Source: Flavobacteriaceae bacterium (GTDB taxonomy: Bacteria; Bacteroidota; Bacteroidia; Flavobacteriales; Flavobacteriaceae). From it: a stretch of DNA of 64,000 nt. The notes beneath the pieces are model-generated. The model had not been told where the DNA came from. It saw nothing but the letters and a program-made list of their open reading frames with translations, and searched no databases. This document shows, one piece after another, positions 6,884-14,254 of this stretch; position 1 is the stretch's first letter; each line of letters opens with the position of its first letter. The stretch covers positions 3,906,501 to 3,970,500 of the forward strand of contig CP046177.1 in NCBI GenBank assembly GCA_014075215.1, written 5' to 3'. A program made the position numbers and the translations under genes.

Positions 6884-7831
6884 ATGAAGAAACTACAACT
6901 AAAAAGCACCACATTTATTACTCTGATTGACAGTTATAAAAACTGGTTAGACGTGCTTGGTTATGCTCCTTCTACGGTTTACAATCTGCCAAATCATCTT
7001 CGTGAGTTTTTTCACTATTTAGAGTGCCACGGGCACAGCGATATTACAAAAATCACTACGCAAGTTGTTAAGGATTATTACCAGTATTTATCACATAGAA
7101 CAAACCAAAGACGTGGTGGCAGTCTGAGTAAATCATTTTTAAACAAACACCAACAAGCCTTAAAGAAATTCTTAATCTATCTCAAAGAACATAATTCAAA
7201 TGTAAAATTTGGCGTTCACCTCAAAGGCGAAAAAATTAACTATCACGATAACAAAGTCATTTTAACTCAAGATGAAATCAAAGCATTATTTGAAGCTTGT
7301 AATGTATCTCACATGAACGAACATTTTCAGCTTCGAGACAAGATGATATTAGTACTACTCTATAGTTGTGGACTAAGACGTAACGAAGCGGTTCATGTGA
7401 ATTGTGAAGATATCTTATTTGAAAAACAACGTATCTACGTTAGAAAAGGCAAGAATTACAAAGAACGGTTTGTGCCAATTAATAAATACAACTTGGATAT
7501 GATTGACGAGTACTTATATGATGCACGTCCAGCTTTTATAAAAAACTACCAAACGGATGCCTTACTACTTTCACAGATGGGAAGACGTATCAACGATATT
7601 AGTATTGCCAATCGATTAAAAGCAATTATTGAGGCCACTGAAAATGAAGATATCCAAAACAAGAATATCACCTTGCATACATTACGCCATAGCATTGCAA
7701 CACATTTGATGCAGAATAAAGTACCTATGAAATCTATTAGTACTTTTTTAGGTCATGCGTCTTTAGAAAGCACACAACTGTATACGCATTTAGCCAAAGA
7801 GGTGGATGCTCAACAACCAATTATTACATGA
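6884..7831 (+). CDS. tyrosine recombinase (XerC/D-like integrase), canonical member of pair
   Basis: The 315-aa protein has an N-terminal SAM-like core-binding domain (residues 5-105) and a catalytic domain from about 125. All catalytic residues are visible: Arg in SCGLRRNEAV, the box HTLRHSIATHL (His-x-x-Arg with a following His), His in LGHASLEST and the nucleophile Tyr in QLYTHL. Such enzymes integrate, excise or resolve DNA at short core sites. Its stop overlaps the start of a second recombinase gene (ATGA), so the two are made together. A near homologue at 16713 has the same position in the second module. Confidence 0.9.
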   Translation: MKKLQLKSTTFITLIDSYKNWLDVLGYAPSTVYNLPNHLREFFHYLECHGHSDITKITTQVVKDYYQYLSHRTNQRRGGSLSKSFLNKHQQALKKFLIYLKEHNSNVKFGVHLKGEKINYHDNKVILTQDEIKALFEACNVSHMNEHFQLRDKMILVLLYSCGLRRNEAVHVNCEDILFEKQRIYVRKGKNYKERFVPINKYNLDMIDEYLYDARPAFIKNYQTDALLLSQMGRRINDISIANRLKAIIEATENEDIQNKNITLHTLRHSIATHLMQNKVPMKSISTFLGHASLESTQLYTHLAKEVDAQQPIIT

Positions 7832-8724
7832 TGACATTTAAAGATTATTTACATAAAGAAGATTACGCCAAAACGACAATAGAATCTTACTCTCGCAATC
7901 TATTAAAGTTTACCGATTGGTGTAGCTACCAAAATTATGATGCCCAAATCATAGACTATAAATCTTGTATTGAATATGTAGGACATATTCAGAAACAAAG
8001 AAAAGGGAAGTCCGTTTCTAAAAGCACCGTCAGAAGTGAAATCGGAGCATTAAAAATCTACTTCAATTATCTAGTTGAAACTGAAATACGTTTTGAAAAT
8101 CCTATTCAAAATATCCACATAAGAGGTGAGCGAAGAACGGTCAATCACAACCTTTTAGATTTTGACGAACTGGAGGATTTATACTACTCATATCAAACTG
8201 AAAATATTGTATTCCCGAATTGTCCGTCGGTTTCAATTCGCAATAAAATTATTACAGGTTTTATGGTGTATCAAGGACTTAATGCTACAGCATTAAAAAC
8301 ACTTCGTTATGAACATTTAGATATGAGTAAAGGCACCATTTACATTCCTTCTACTCGTAAAACCAACAGTAGAACCTTATCGCTACAATCCCAACAAATA
8401 CTGCCCCTGTGGCGTTATCTTGAAAAGGACAGGGAAGTGTTGCAAGAAAAAATAGATTGCCACACACAGGGCTTATTTCCCGTTAAAGGCGATAGATTTT
8501 TCCTAAATGACCGTTTGTTTTTTGAACTTCGTAAACTCAACCACAAAGTTAAAAATGCAAAGCAAATAAGAGCATCAGTCATCACTTATTGGTTAAGCCA
8601 ACACAATATCCGAGAAGTGCAGTATATGGCAGGGCATCATTATATTTCTTCTACAGAACGTTACCAACAGGATGACTTAGAAAATCTTCATGAACTCATT
8701 GAGAGTTTGCATCCGATAGGATAA
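7828..8724 (+). CDS. degenerate tyrosine recombinase, partner of the preceding gene
   Basis: The 298-aa protein has the fold signature of a tyrosine recombinase, but the catalytic set is incomplete. The first Arg is replaced (GLNATALKTLR instead of GLRxxE). In box II the first His is missing (AKQIRASVITYWL keeps Arg only). GHHYISSTERYQ keeps the last His and the Tyr. The same losses occur in its counterpart at 17626. An intact reading frame with a conserved pattern of losses suggests a structural or DNA-binding partner rather than decay. The start overlaps the previous stop. Confidence 0.75.
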   Translation: MMTFKDYLHKEDYAKTTIESYSRNLLKFTDWCSYQNYDAQIIDYKSCIEYVGHIQKQRKGKSVSKSTVRSEIGALKIYFNYLVETEIRFENPIQNIHIRGERRTVNHNLLDFDELEDLYYSYQTENIVFPNCPSVSIRNKIITGFMVYQGLNATALKTLRYEHLDMSKGTIYIPSTRKTNSRTLSLQSQQILPLWRYLEKDREVLQEKIDCHTQGLFPVKGDRFFLNDRLFFELRKLNHKVKNAKQIRASVITYWLSQHNIREVQYMAGHHYISSTERYQQDDLENLHELIESLHPIG

Positions 8725-8798
8725 TTTTTCTTAAAAGCACATCTATATTAAAGACTATCTTAATATCTTTACATTAGTTAATCCTTAAAAGAAAAAAT

Positions 8799-9119
8799 AT
8801 GTGGATACGAAATAGATATACTGGTGTTGGCGGAGGGCTTTACACAGGAGTTAATGGCGGTCTTTATACTGGCGTTGGTGGTGGTGCTTATACGGGAGTT
8901 GGAGGCGGTTTATATACTGGTGTTGATGGAGGGCTATATACAGGTGTTGGTGGTGGATTGTATACTGGACCTGGAGGAGGTCTTTATACAGGACCAGACT
9001 CAAACCCATATATGAGTAATTGGCCCCCACCTAGGGTTTTAATAGAAGAGCTTAGAAAAAGAGGAATGCTTGACACTGTTGAATACATGCTTAGGCATGG
9101 TTTTTTAAATGGTTGTTAG
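8799..9119 (+). CDS. octapeptide-repeat protein (LYTGVGGG)x8 with short C-terminal domain
   Basis: The 106-aa protein begins MWIRNR. It then carries eight consecutive copies of an eight-residue unit LYTG(V/P)GGG (residues 6-69, DNA 8814-9005, 24-bp period). A 37-residue tail follows, with NPYMSNWPPPRVLIEELRKR and EYMLRHG, probably helical. Small proteins of this composition with a SNxPP-type linker occur in other bacteria, but no function is established that I know of. No signal peptide is visible, so it is probably cytoplasmic. A weak TATCTTTA -7-like box lies about 30 bp upstream. It is cargo directly behind the recombinase pair. Confidence 0.7.
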   Translation: MWIRNRYTGVGGGLYTGVNGGLYTGVGGGAYTGVGGGLYTGVDGGLYTGVGGGLYTGPGGGLYTGPDSNPYMSNWPPPRVLIEELRKRGMLDTVEYMLRHGFLNGC

Positions 9120-9155
9120 TCAAAATAAAATACTAGAGGTTTTATTTACTTTAAT

Positions 9156-9935
9156 ATGAATTACGAAAATAGGATTTGTTGTTTTATAGATATACTCGGG
9201 TTTAAACAGCATTTAAATCAAACTATAAACCCGTTTGGTGAAGACAACATTACAAAAATCAAATTAATTAAATCTATTTTAGATCTCTCAAAAAATATCA
9301 CTTCAGATAAAGGTATTTCAGAGTCAAAAGTTGTAACATATTTTTCAGATTCAATTGTAATTTCATATAAGTATGACGAAGAAAGTCAACTGTTTTTTAC
9401 ATTATTGAATTTACTTTATGTGAGTATGGAACTAGCCAATAAAGGGTTTTTAACTCGTGGAGGTGTTGCAATTGGAAAGCTCATTCATACCAATGAAGTA
9501 ATTTTCGGACCTGCTTTAGTAGATGCATACAATATTGAATCTAAGATTTCTAAGTACCCTAGAATTATTGTTGACAAAGACGTAATTAAAAAAGGATTGC
9601 TTTATCACTCAAAAAATCACACACAAGAAGATGAAAAAGAATATATTATGGATATAGTTACCGAAGATGAAGATGGATATTATTACATTGACTATATTCA
9701 AAAATCTTCTTCAGAATTTAACGATGTAGAATACGACTTATACATATATATTAATAACTTAAAACAGCATTTTTTTAGTAATTATAGTAATGAAAATGAG
9801 GGTGTGAAACAAAAATTAGATTGGTTAAAAACTAAAATAAATACTCTAATCTCTAATATTAAGATTAATATTACAAATCCTGAATTTGCACCTGATTTAA
9901 TTGCCTTATATTCAAAAGTTGAATATATAAAGTAA
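9156..9935 (+). CDS. class III nucleotidyl cyclase-like protein, 259 aa, possible defence enzyme
   Basis: The N-terminal FIDILGFK carries Asp12 at the position of the first metal-binding Asp of class III cyclases (consensus F-x-DI-x-GF). YFSDSIVISY carries a second Asp (65), and RGGVAIGKLIH followed by FGPALVDAYNIESK resembles the later cyclase strand-helix with the VNxAxRLE motif. The rest is not recognised. Class III cyclases of the Pycsar anti-phage family make cCMP or cUMP, but no effector with a cyclic-nucleotide-binding domain is adjacent, so that assignment is only a possibility. It lies between the repeat protein and an AlbA_2 protein, each with its own gap. Confidence 0.5.
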   Translation: MNYENRICCFIDILGFKQHLNQTINPFGEDNITKIKLIKSILDLSKNITSDKGISESKVVTYFSDSIVISYKYDEESQLFFTLLNLLYVSMELANKGFLTRGGVAIGKLIHTNEVIFGPALVDAYNIESKISKYPRIIVDKDVIKKGLLYHSKNHTQEDEKEYIMDIVTEDEDGYYYIDYIQKSSSEFNDVEYDLYIYINNLKQHFFSNYSNENEGVKQKLDWLKTKINTLISNIKINITNPEFAPDLIALYSKVEYIK

Positions 9936-10037
9936 CTAACCCTAAAGACTCCCTTTAGTAATTATTGTCTCTATTCTAACTTACAGAGGAGCTACATATT
10001 TTCTAACAAATATAAATCTCTTTTTTTAAAATTATCC

Positions 10038-10045
10038 TACCTTTG
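10038..10045 (+). promoter_or_regulatory. -7 promoter box of the AlbA_2 gene
   Basis: TACCTTTG fits TAnnTTTG, 33 bp before the ATG at 10079. No clear -33 box is seen; the upstream stretch is T-rich. Confidence 0.5.
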
Positions 10046-10078
10046 ATTTTAAGTCGTATGATATTAGAATAGAGGTAT

Positions 10079-11416
10079 ATGCCTGAACAACAGAACATAG
10101 AATGGAAACAGTCTTGGCGAGATGAATATCTGCAATGGATTAGTGGATTTGCTAATGCCAATGGAGGTGTGCTTTATATTGGAAAAGACGACAATGGAAA
10201 CGTTGTTGGGCTAAGTAAATATAAAAAGCTCATGGACGAGCTTCCTAATAAGATTAAAGATACCACAGGTATTATTTGTGCTGTTAATCTACACGAAGAA
10301 AATGATAAACAATATATTGAAATTGTTGTTGAACCATCAAAGTCTTTGATTTCATATCGTGGGAAGTTTTACCTAAGAAGCGGAAGCACTAATCAGCTTT
10401 TAAGTGGTGCAGCCTTAGAGGATTTCTTGTTCAAAAAAAGAAATGTAACGTGGGATGAACTTACCGTTGAGAATTTCTCGATTAAAGATATTGATTTAGA
10501 AGTTGTGGAATCTTTTAAGAAAAAGGCTATTGATACAGGAAGATTACCCTCTATTCGTTTTGATACTGATGCAGAGACTATTTTAAAGAAGCTTGATTTG
10601 GTAGACCAAAACGGAAATTACACAAGAGCCGCTGTGTTATTGTTCGGCAAGAATCCACAACGTCACTTTATTACGGCTTACCTAAAAATAGGTAAGTTTG
10701 GATACTCTCCTACAGACTTAATCACACAGGACACTATTGAAACCAATGCTTTTGAGCTAGCAGATAAAACCTTAGAGATACTAAATTCAAAATACATTTT
10801 AAGAAAAGTTAAGTATGAGGGACTAAGTAGAATAGAACCGCCAGAATATCCATACGATGCTATTCGTGAAATTCTATATAACGCCATTATACACAAAAGG
10901 TATGATGTTATGCCAATAACTGTGAAAATCTATGATGACAGGATTGCTATTTCCAATTTTGGAGAATTACCAGAACCTCTAACCATCGATGATTTAAAAA
11001 CTGAGCATCGCTCTGTTCTTAGAAATAAATTAATGGCAAAGGTTTTTTATAGAGCTGGTTATATTGAATCTTGGGGACGAGGAACACTAAAGGTTATTGA
11101 GGAGTGTAAAAATCATGGACTCCTTGAACCTCTAATCGAAGAGAAACAAGGTGGTGTAATTATTACTATATTTAAAGATATTTATAACGAAAGCTATTTA
11201 AGCAAGTTAGATATTAATGATAGACAAAAACAAGCAATAAAGATTATAAAAGAAAACACTACCATTACCAGAAGTGAATATGAAGAAGAATTTGAAATAG
11301 GAAAGACTACAGCACAAAGAGATATTGATGGGTTGTTGGAACTTCAAATGATTAAATCAGAAGGTTCTGGAAAGTTAACCAAATACGTTATTGACGTTCA
11401 AGGTTACAAAACGTAA
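10079..11416 (+). CDS. AlbA_2 / HATPase_c_4 domain protein (RecG-related regulator-like, COG2865 type)
   Basis: The protein is 445 aa. Residues 5-115 form an AlbA_2 (Schlafen AAA_4-like) domain, with NIEWKQSWRDEYLQWISGFA and GGVLYIGKDDNGNVVG. Residues 230-360 contain IREILYNAIIHKRYD and SWGRGTLKVIEECKNHG of the HATPase_c_4 domain. A C-terminal winged helix carries EEFEIGKTTAQRDIDGLLEL. Members are usually annotated as ATP-binding transcriptional regulators and are frequent in mobile and defence islands; the activity is not established. The gene has its own promoter. Part of its end is echoed by a direct repeat just downstream. Confidence 0.75.
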   Translation: MPEQQNIEWKQSWRDEYLQWISGFANANGGVLYIGKDDNGNVVGLSKYKKLMDELPNKIKDTTGIICAVNLHEENDKQYIEIVVEPSKSLISYRGKFYLRSGSTNQLLSGAALEDFLFKKRNVTWDELTVENFSIKDIDLEVVESFKKKAIDTGRLPSIRFDTDAETILKKLDLVDQNGNYTRAAVLLFGKNPQRHFITAYLKIGKFGYSPTDLITQDTIETNAFELADKTLEILNSKYILRKVKYEGLSRIEPPEYPYDAIREILYNAIIHKRYDVMPITVKIYDDRIAISNFGELPEPLTIDDLKTEHRSVLRNKLMAKVFYRAGYIESWGRGTLKVIEECKNHGLLEPLIEEKQGGVIITIFKDIYNESYLSKLDINDRQKQAIKIIKENTTITRSEYEEEFEIGKTTAQRDIDGLLELQMIKSEGSGKLTKYVIDVQGYKT

Positions 11417-11495
11417 TGGGTCGAAAGCGGGTCGAAAGAATCCTTATTTTACAGGGATTTTATTTAAAAATGGGTAGAAAGTGGGTCGAAAGAAT
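11416..11495. repeat. two 26-bp imperfect direct repeats after the AlbA_2 gene
   Basis: ATGGGTCGAAAGCGGGTCGA (start of copy 1, 11416-11441) recurs at 11470-11495 with two mismatches, spaced 54 bp apart. Each copy also contains an internal GGGTCGAAAG doublet. The 54-bp spacing keeps the reading frame, so this may be a decayed, duplicated C-terminal coding end or a binding site. Confidence 0.45.
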
Positions 11496-11506
11496 AATTA
11501 GAAAAT

Positions 11507-11899
11507 ATGACTGAAAATTCACATCACAAAACAATAACAGAAACGCTCAAAAGAGAAGCACTAACAATGGCAGTTAATTGTGTTAGGAATACGGTTATAG
11601 AAGATTATCACGCAGGTAGAGTACCTCAATCCAAAACAGGGGATTATTCAGATGTAAAAGTAGTTACGCCGTATGGTGAAATCGCATGGAATGAACTATC
11701 ACGTATTAGTGATAGTGAAATGAAAGTATTTAATAAGGAAGTGGCGGACAAACTCTATACCTATTTAGAGTTTTTACTCAACCCAAAATATGAAGATAAA
11801 CAACAGGCGTTTTTAAAAGTTTGTAATATATTTTATCCTCATAATTGGGACGAACCAAAATTAGATAAAGGACTAATGGGAATAAAAAAAGAAGAATAG
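11507..11899 (+). CDS. conserved hypothetical protein, 130 aa
   Basis: I do not recognise this protein. It is soluble and acidic, without signal or membrane segment. The central part VVTPYGEIAWNELSRISDSE and the C-terminal segment KVCNIFYPHNWDEP look well folded and not low-complexity. It lies between the cargo genes and the first Rhs cassette, and ends 8 bp before the TTG start of the rhs gene. It could be element cargo or the last gene of the left-hand element. Confidence 0.5.
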   Translation: MTENSHHKTITETLKREALTMAVNCVRNTVIEDYHAGRVPQSKTGDYSDVKVVTPYGEIAWNELSRISDSEMKVFNKEVADKLYTYLEFLLNPKYEDKQQAFLKVCNIFYPHNWDEPKLDKGLMGIKKEE

Positions 11900-11907
11900 A
11901 TTAACAC

Positions 11908-12819
11908 TTGGGATGCTTAAAACTACATATCGAATCTGAGCCAATTCTAAGGTTGGCATACTCAAAAAAAGGTCAAAAGCCCTCAAAAAAGGTGGGGTGG
12001 TACTATCCCTTTGGACTTGAACATAAAGGGTACAATAATGTTGTAAATGGTACGGAGAATAACTATCATACTTATTTAGGTCAAGAATGGCAAGAAGAAC
12101 TTGGTTTGAATTGGCACTCTTACAAATGGCGAAATGCCGACCCAGCTTTGGGTAGGTTCTTTGGTGTTGACCCCTTGGCGGAAAAATATCCGAGTATCTC
12201 GCCATATGCGTATGTAATGAATAATCCAATTAGGTTCGTTGACCCTGATGGTATGAGAGTTGCCGATCCTGGAGACCTATTTGCTTCGATTGATGATGCG
12301 GCAACTGATTTCGGTGTCTATTACAATGGTCGATCAATTGTTGGATATAAGGAATTTGGTTCAACAATCTATGAAGTCAAAAAAGATGATAAAACTTACT
12401 ATACTTATTCTGAAGCTGGCAAAGGCAGTAACGATGGTGTAAATGTATCACCATCGCCAACAGGTTCTAAAGATGTAGCGGATGTTCATTCCCACGGCGG
12501 TTATGAAAAAGGTTATGACAACAATAATTTTTCAGGAACTGATACTTCAGATAATGATCGAACAGGATTGGTTGGATATGTAACAACACCAGATGGATCG
12601 GTTAAGAAATATGATCCAAGTACTAAAAGTACAACTACAATAAATGTAAATAAGATACCAAGTGACCCTAATGACCCTGGACGAAAGAATAATATACATC
12701 CAACCGAGGATCCTTCAATTAAGTCAGCTACACAAAAGATTAATGAAGCTGGTGGAGTTCTTCCAACGCGGGAGCCACCAACGATTAATAATAATGAAAA
12801 TTTTAAAATAAAAATGTAG
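11908..12819 (+). CDS. orphan Rhs C-terminal cassette with DUF4329 toxin domain (copy A)
   Basis: The protein is 303 aa. Residues 1-115 are the end of an Rhs/YD-repeat protein: GYNNVVNGTENNYHTYLGQE, DPALGRFFGVDPLAEKYPSI and NNPIRFVDPDGM. Residues 120-300 fit DUF4329 (ASIDDAATDFGVYYNG, YGSTIYEV-like segment, ADVHSHGGYEKGYDN), a presumed polymorphic toxin domain with a HSHG motif suggestive of metal-dependent hydrolysis. An in-frame stop precedes the TTG start, so it is an orphan module without the full Rhs shell. Such displaced tips can become active by recombination into a full rhs gene. The predicted immunity gene starts 2 bp after its stop. From base 12164 on, the gene is inside the 7,158-bp repeated unit. 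Confidence 0.75.
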   Translation: MGCLKLHIESEPILRLAYSKKGQKPSKKVGWYYPFGLEHKGYNNVVNGTENNYHTYLGQEWQEELGLNWHSYKWRNADPALGRFFGVDPLAEKYPSISPYAYVMNNPIRFVDPDGMRVADPGDLFASIDDAATDFGVYYNGRSIVGYKEFGSTIYEVKKDDKTYYTYSEAGKGSNDGVNVSPSPTGSKDVADVHSHGGYEKGYDNNNFSGTDTSDNDRTGLVGYVTTPDGSVKKYDPSTKSTTTINVNKIPSDPNDPGRKNNIHPTEDPSIKSATQKINEAGGVLPTREPPTINNNENFKIKM

Positions 12820-12820
12820 T

Positions 12821-13138
12821 ATGAAAAAAACAGCCATAACCTTATTAGCCTTTTCATCATTAATTGTTATTACATTATTGATAACTTCATTTCAAGAAAA
12901 TATGGACAATAAAACTGATTACGTTCCGAACGAGATTACTGCAATTAAAATAGCAGAGGCTATATGGTTGCCAATTTACGGGAATAAAATACTTGATAAA
13001 AAGCCTTTTGTTGCAAAGCTTGAAAATGATGACATTTGGGTAGTACAAGGAACTTCAAATACTCAAAAAGGAGACGTCCCTTATATTGAAATAAGAAAAA
13101 GTGATTGTAAAGTATTAAAAGTAATTCACGGTAAATAG
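12821..13138 (+). CDS. NTF2-fold immunity protein for the DUF4329 toxin (copy A)
   Basis: The 105-aa protein starts with a hydrophobic signal or membrane segment (AITLLAFSSLIVITLLITSF). It continues with ITAIKIAEAIWLPIYGNKIL, KPFVAKLENDDIWVVQGT and VPYIEIRKSDCKVLKVIHGK, the signature of the NTF2-fold immunity proteins of polymorphic toxin systems. It should bind and neutralise the toxin encoded 2 bp upstream; the membrane-anchored or periplasmic location would intercept incoming or leaking toxin. The toxin-immunity pairing follows from family knowledge and adjacency. Confidence 0.8.
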   Translation: MKKTAITLLAFSSLIVITLLITSFQENMDNKTDYVPNEITAIKIAEAIWLPIYGNKILDKKPFVAKLENDDIWVVQGTSNTQKGDVPYIEIRKSDCKVLKVIHGK

Positions 13139-13156
13139 CAAATATAATTTGCAAAC

Positions 13157-13185
13157 AAAGCCTTGCAGAAATGCAAAGCTTTTTT
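13157..13185 (+). terminator. intrinsic terminator after the immunity gene (copy A)
   Basis: AAAGCCTTGCA-GAAA-TGCAAAGCTTT forms a stem with one mismatch and a GNRA loop, followed by a T run. It ends the toxin-immunity transcript. Confidence 0.8.
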
Positions 13186-13248
13186 GTTGTAAGATACTCT
13201 GTATTTTCATTTTAGCTATAAAACACCAAATAAATTGATTATTGTTTT

Positions 13249-13578
13249 TTATTCTGGCACAAGTTCCAACAGTTCTTTAAGTTCTTTGTCTGTTAAATTT
13301 TCCTTGTCAGATTTATCGTAAATAGTAAGTAGATAAACGGTAGTATCGGCAATTACAATGTTAGTGATTACTCTGGCGCCACCACTTTTTCCTTTTCCTT
13401 TAGATTTAATGGCAAGGCGTATTTTATAGCAGTTGTTACCAAGAGTTGTACCTTGTTCAGGATTTTCTTTTAAGGCTTTAATTAATTGTACGTATTCCAT
13501 TTTAAGAGATGGAAATTTTTTAGCTAATTTCTTTAAGTTTTTTTCAAACTTAGGTATGGTTTTAACGCTATAATTCAT
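13249..13578 (-). CDS. RelE/ParE-superfamily toxin (copy A)
   Basis: The 109-aa basic protein has PKFEKNLKKLAKKFPSLKME at the N-terminus, CYKIRLAIKSKGKGKSGGAR in the middle, and VIADTTVYLLTIYDKSDKEN near the end. This is the helix-helix-sheet layout of RelE/ParE-type toxins, which cleave ribosome-bound mRNA or poison gyrase; which of the two cannot be told. It is the last gene of a three-gene minus-strand operon and overlaps the antitoxin gene by 11 bp. Confidence 0.75.
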   Translation of the reverse strand: MNYSVKTIPKFEKNLKKLAKKFPSLKMEYVQLIKALKENPEQGTTLGNNCYKIRLAIKSKGKGKSGGARVITNIVIADTTVYLLTIYDKSDKENLTDKELKELLELVPE

Positions 13579-13777
13579 GGATTAAATCTTCAGCGTTACG
13601 AGCTTCTAATTTACCTTCTCTCACCAATTTCAATTCTTCAACAGCATCTTTAATATCTTGCATTACATTGGCTTTAGCGTTAGAAATTTGAGTTGCTTTT
13701 TTTACAAAAGAAAAGTTTTTTAACACTTCCATAAAGAAAGATGCTTTACTGTCTTGTATCTCTAATAATATTTTCAT
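13568..13777 (-). CDS. antitoxin of the RelE-like system (copy A)
   Basis: The 69-aa protein carries SKASFFMEVLKNFSFVKKAT and ends VREGKLEARNAEDLIHEL, a charged C-terminal tail of the type that wraps around RelE-family toxins. It overlaps the toxin gene downstream (11 bp) and the XRE gene upstream (4 bp). The order antitoxin then toxin is the usual one. No clear DNA-binding fold is seen, so regulation may fall to the XRE protein of the same operon. Confidence 0.7.
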   Translation of the reverse strand: MKILLEIQDSKASFFMEVLKNFSFVKKATQISNAKANVMQDIKDAVEELKLVREGKLEARNAEDLIHEL

Positions 13778-14100
13778 AACACACTTTGAAGTTTTGTTTT
13801 AGTAATAAACGCATCTAAAAAAGTAAACACCATTTTTTTGTCGTCTGCATTTAGCTTGTTTATTTCTTGAATTTTATTTCTTGTGTTTTTGTCCATTTTT
13901 TCTTCAGCGTCACCAACAAGATAATCTAAGGATACATCTAAAGCGTTTGCTAATCGTTTTGCTACTTCTATAGATGGTATGGCGTCATTACGTTCATATC
14001 TTCCTACAATCTCACGAGAGACTTCAATATTTTTAGCTAACTGGTTTTGCGACCAGTTTTTTAGTTTTCTTAATTCAGTTATTCTGCTTCCTAAGTCCAT
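13774..14100 (-). CDS. XRE-family repressor heading the toxin-antitoxin operon (copy A)
   Basis: From the ATG at 14100 the product begins MDLGSRITELRKLKNWSQNQ; a TTG at 14142 would add 14 residues but would start inside the promoter box. The helix-turn-helix spans residues 5-62 (QLAKNIEVSREIVGRYERND), followed by VAKRLANALDVSLDYLVGD and a helical tail, 108 aa in all. It is divergent to the primase-recombinase genes and its stop overlaps the antitoxin start. It therefore probably controls both its own toxin-antitoxin operon and the opposite replication/recombination operon. Confidence 0.8.
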   Translation of the reverse strand: MDLGSRITELRKLKNWSQNQLAKNIEVSREIVGRYERNDAIPSIEVAKRLANALDVSLDYLVGDAEEKMDKNTRNKIQEINKLNADDKKMVFTFLDAFITKTKLQSVL

Positions 14101-14139
14101 AATAAAGCACTTTTGAGTATTCAAGTTTACATTATGAAA

Positions 14140-14147
14140 CAAATATA
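14140..14147 (-). promoter_or_regulatory. -7 box of the XRE/toxin-antitoxin operon (copy A)
   Basis: On the minus strand TATATTTG fits TAnnTTTG, 40 bp before the ATG at 14100. No convincing -33 box is seen at the expected distance. Confidence 0.5.
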
Positions 14148-14180
14148 GTCAATTATAGTTCCAAATAAAAAGGATAGTTC

Positions 14181-14212
14181 TTTGTTTAATTGAGAACAGA
14201 AGTTTACATTTG
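14181..14212 (+). promoter_or_regulatory. promoter of the primase-recombinase operon (copy A)
   Basis: TTTG (14181-14184) and TACATTTG (14205-14212) are 20 bp apart and match the Bacteroidota -33/-7 pair. GTTCT and AGAAC flank the -33 box as a small inverted repeat, a possible operator for the divergent XRE protein. Confidence 0.6.
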
Positions 14213-14254
14213 TGCTTTAAAGTTGACTAAAATTATTTTAAACTTTTTTTATAA

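Noticed and set aside
8814..9005. Regular 24-bp repeats as a CRISPR array
   Set aside because: There are no unique spacers; the repeats are contiguous and code for a peptide repeat.
8824..9015. Second open frame inside the octapeptide-repeat gene
   Set aside because: It exists only because the 24-bp repeat keeps every frame open; the other frame has a sensible start, tail and composition.
9156..11416. Complete Pycsar defence system
   Set aside because: The cyclase-like gene has no neighbour with a cyclic-nucleotide-binding domain joined to a TIR or membrane effector; the AlbA_2 protein does not qualify.
12513..12860. Open frame on the minus strand opposite the DUF4329 toxin gene (also at 19671)
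   Set aside because: Antisense shadow of a well-supported gene, with hydrophobic low-complexity translation.
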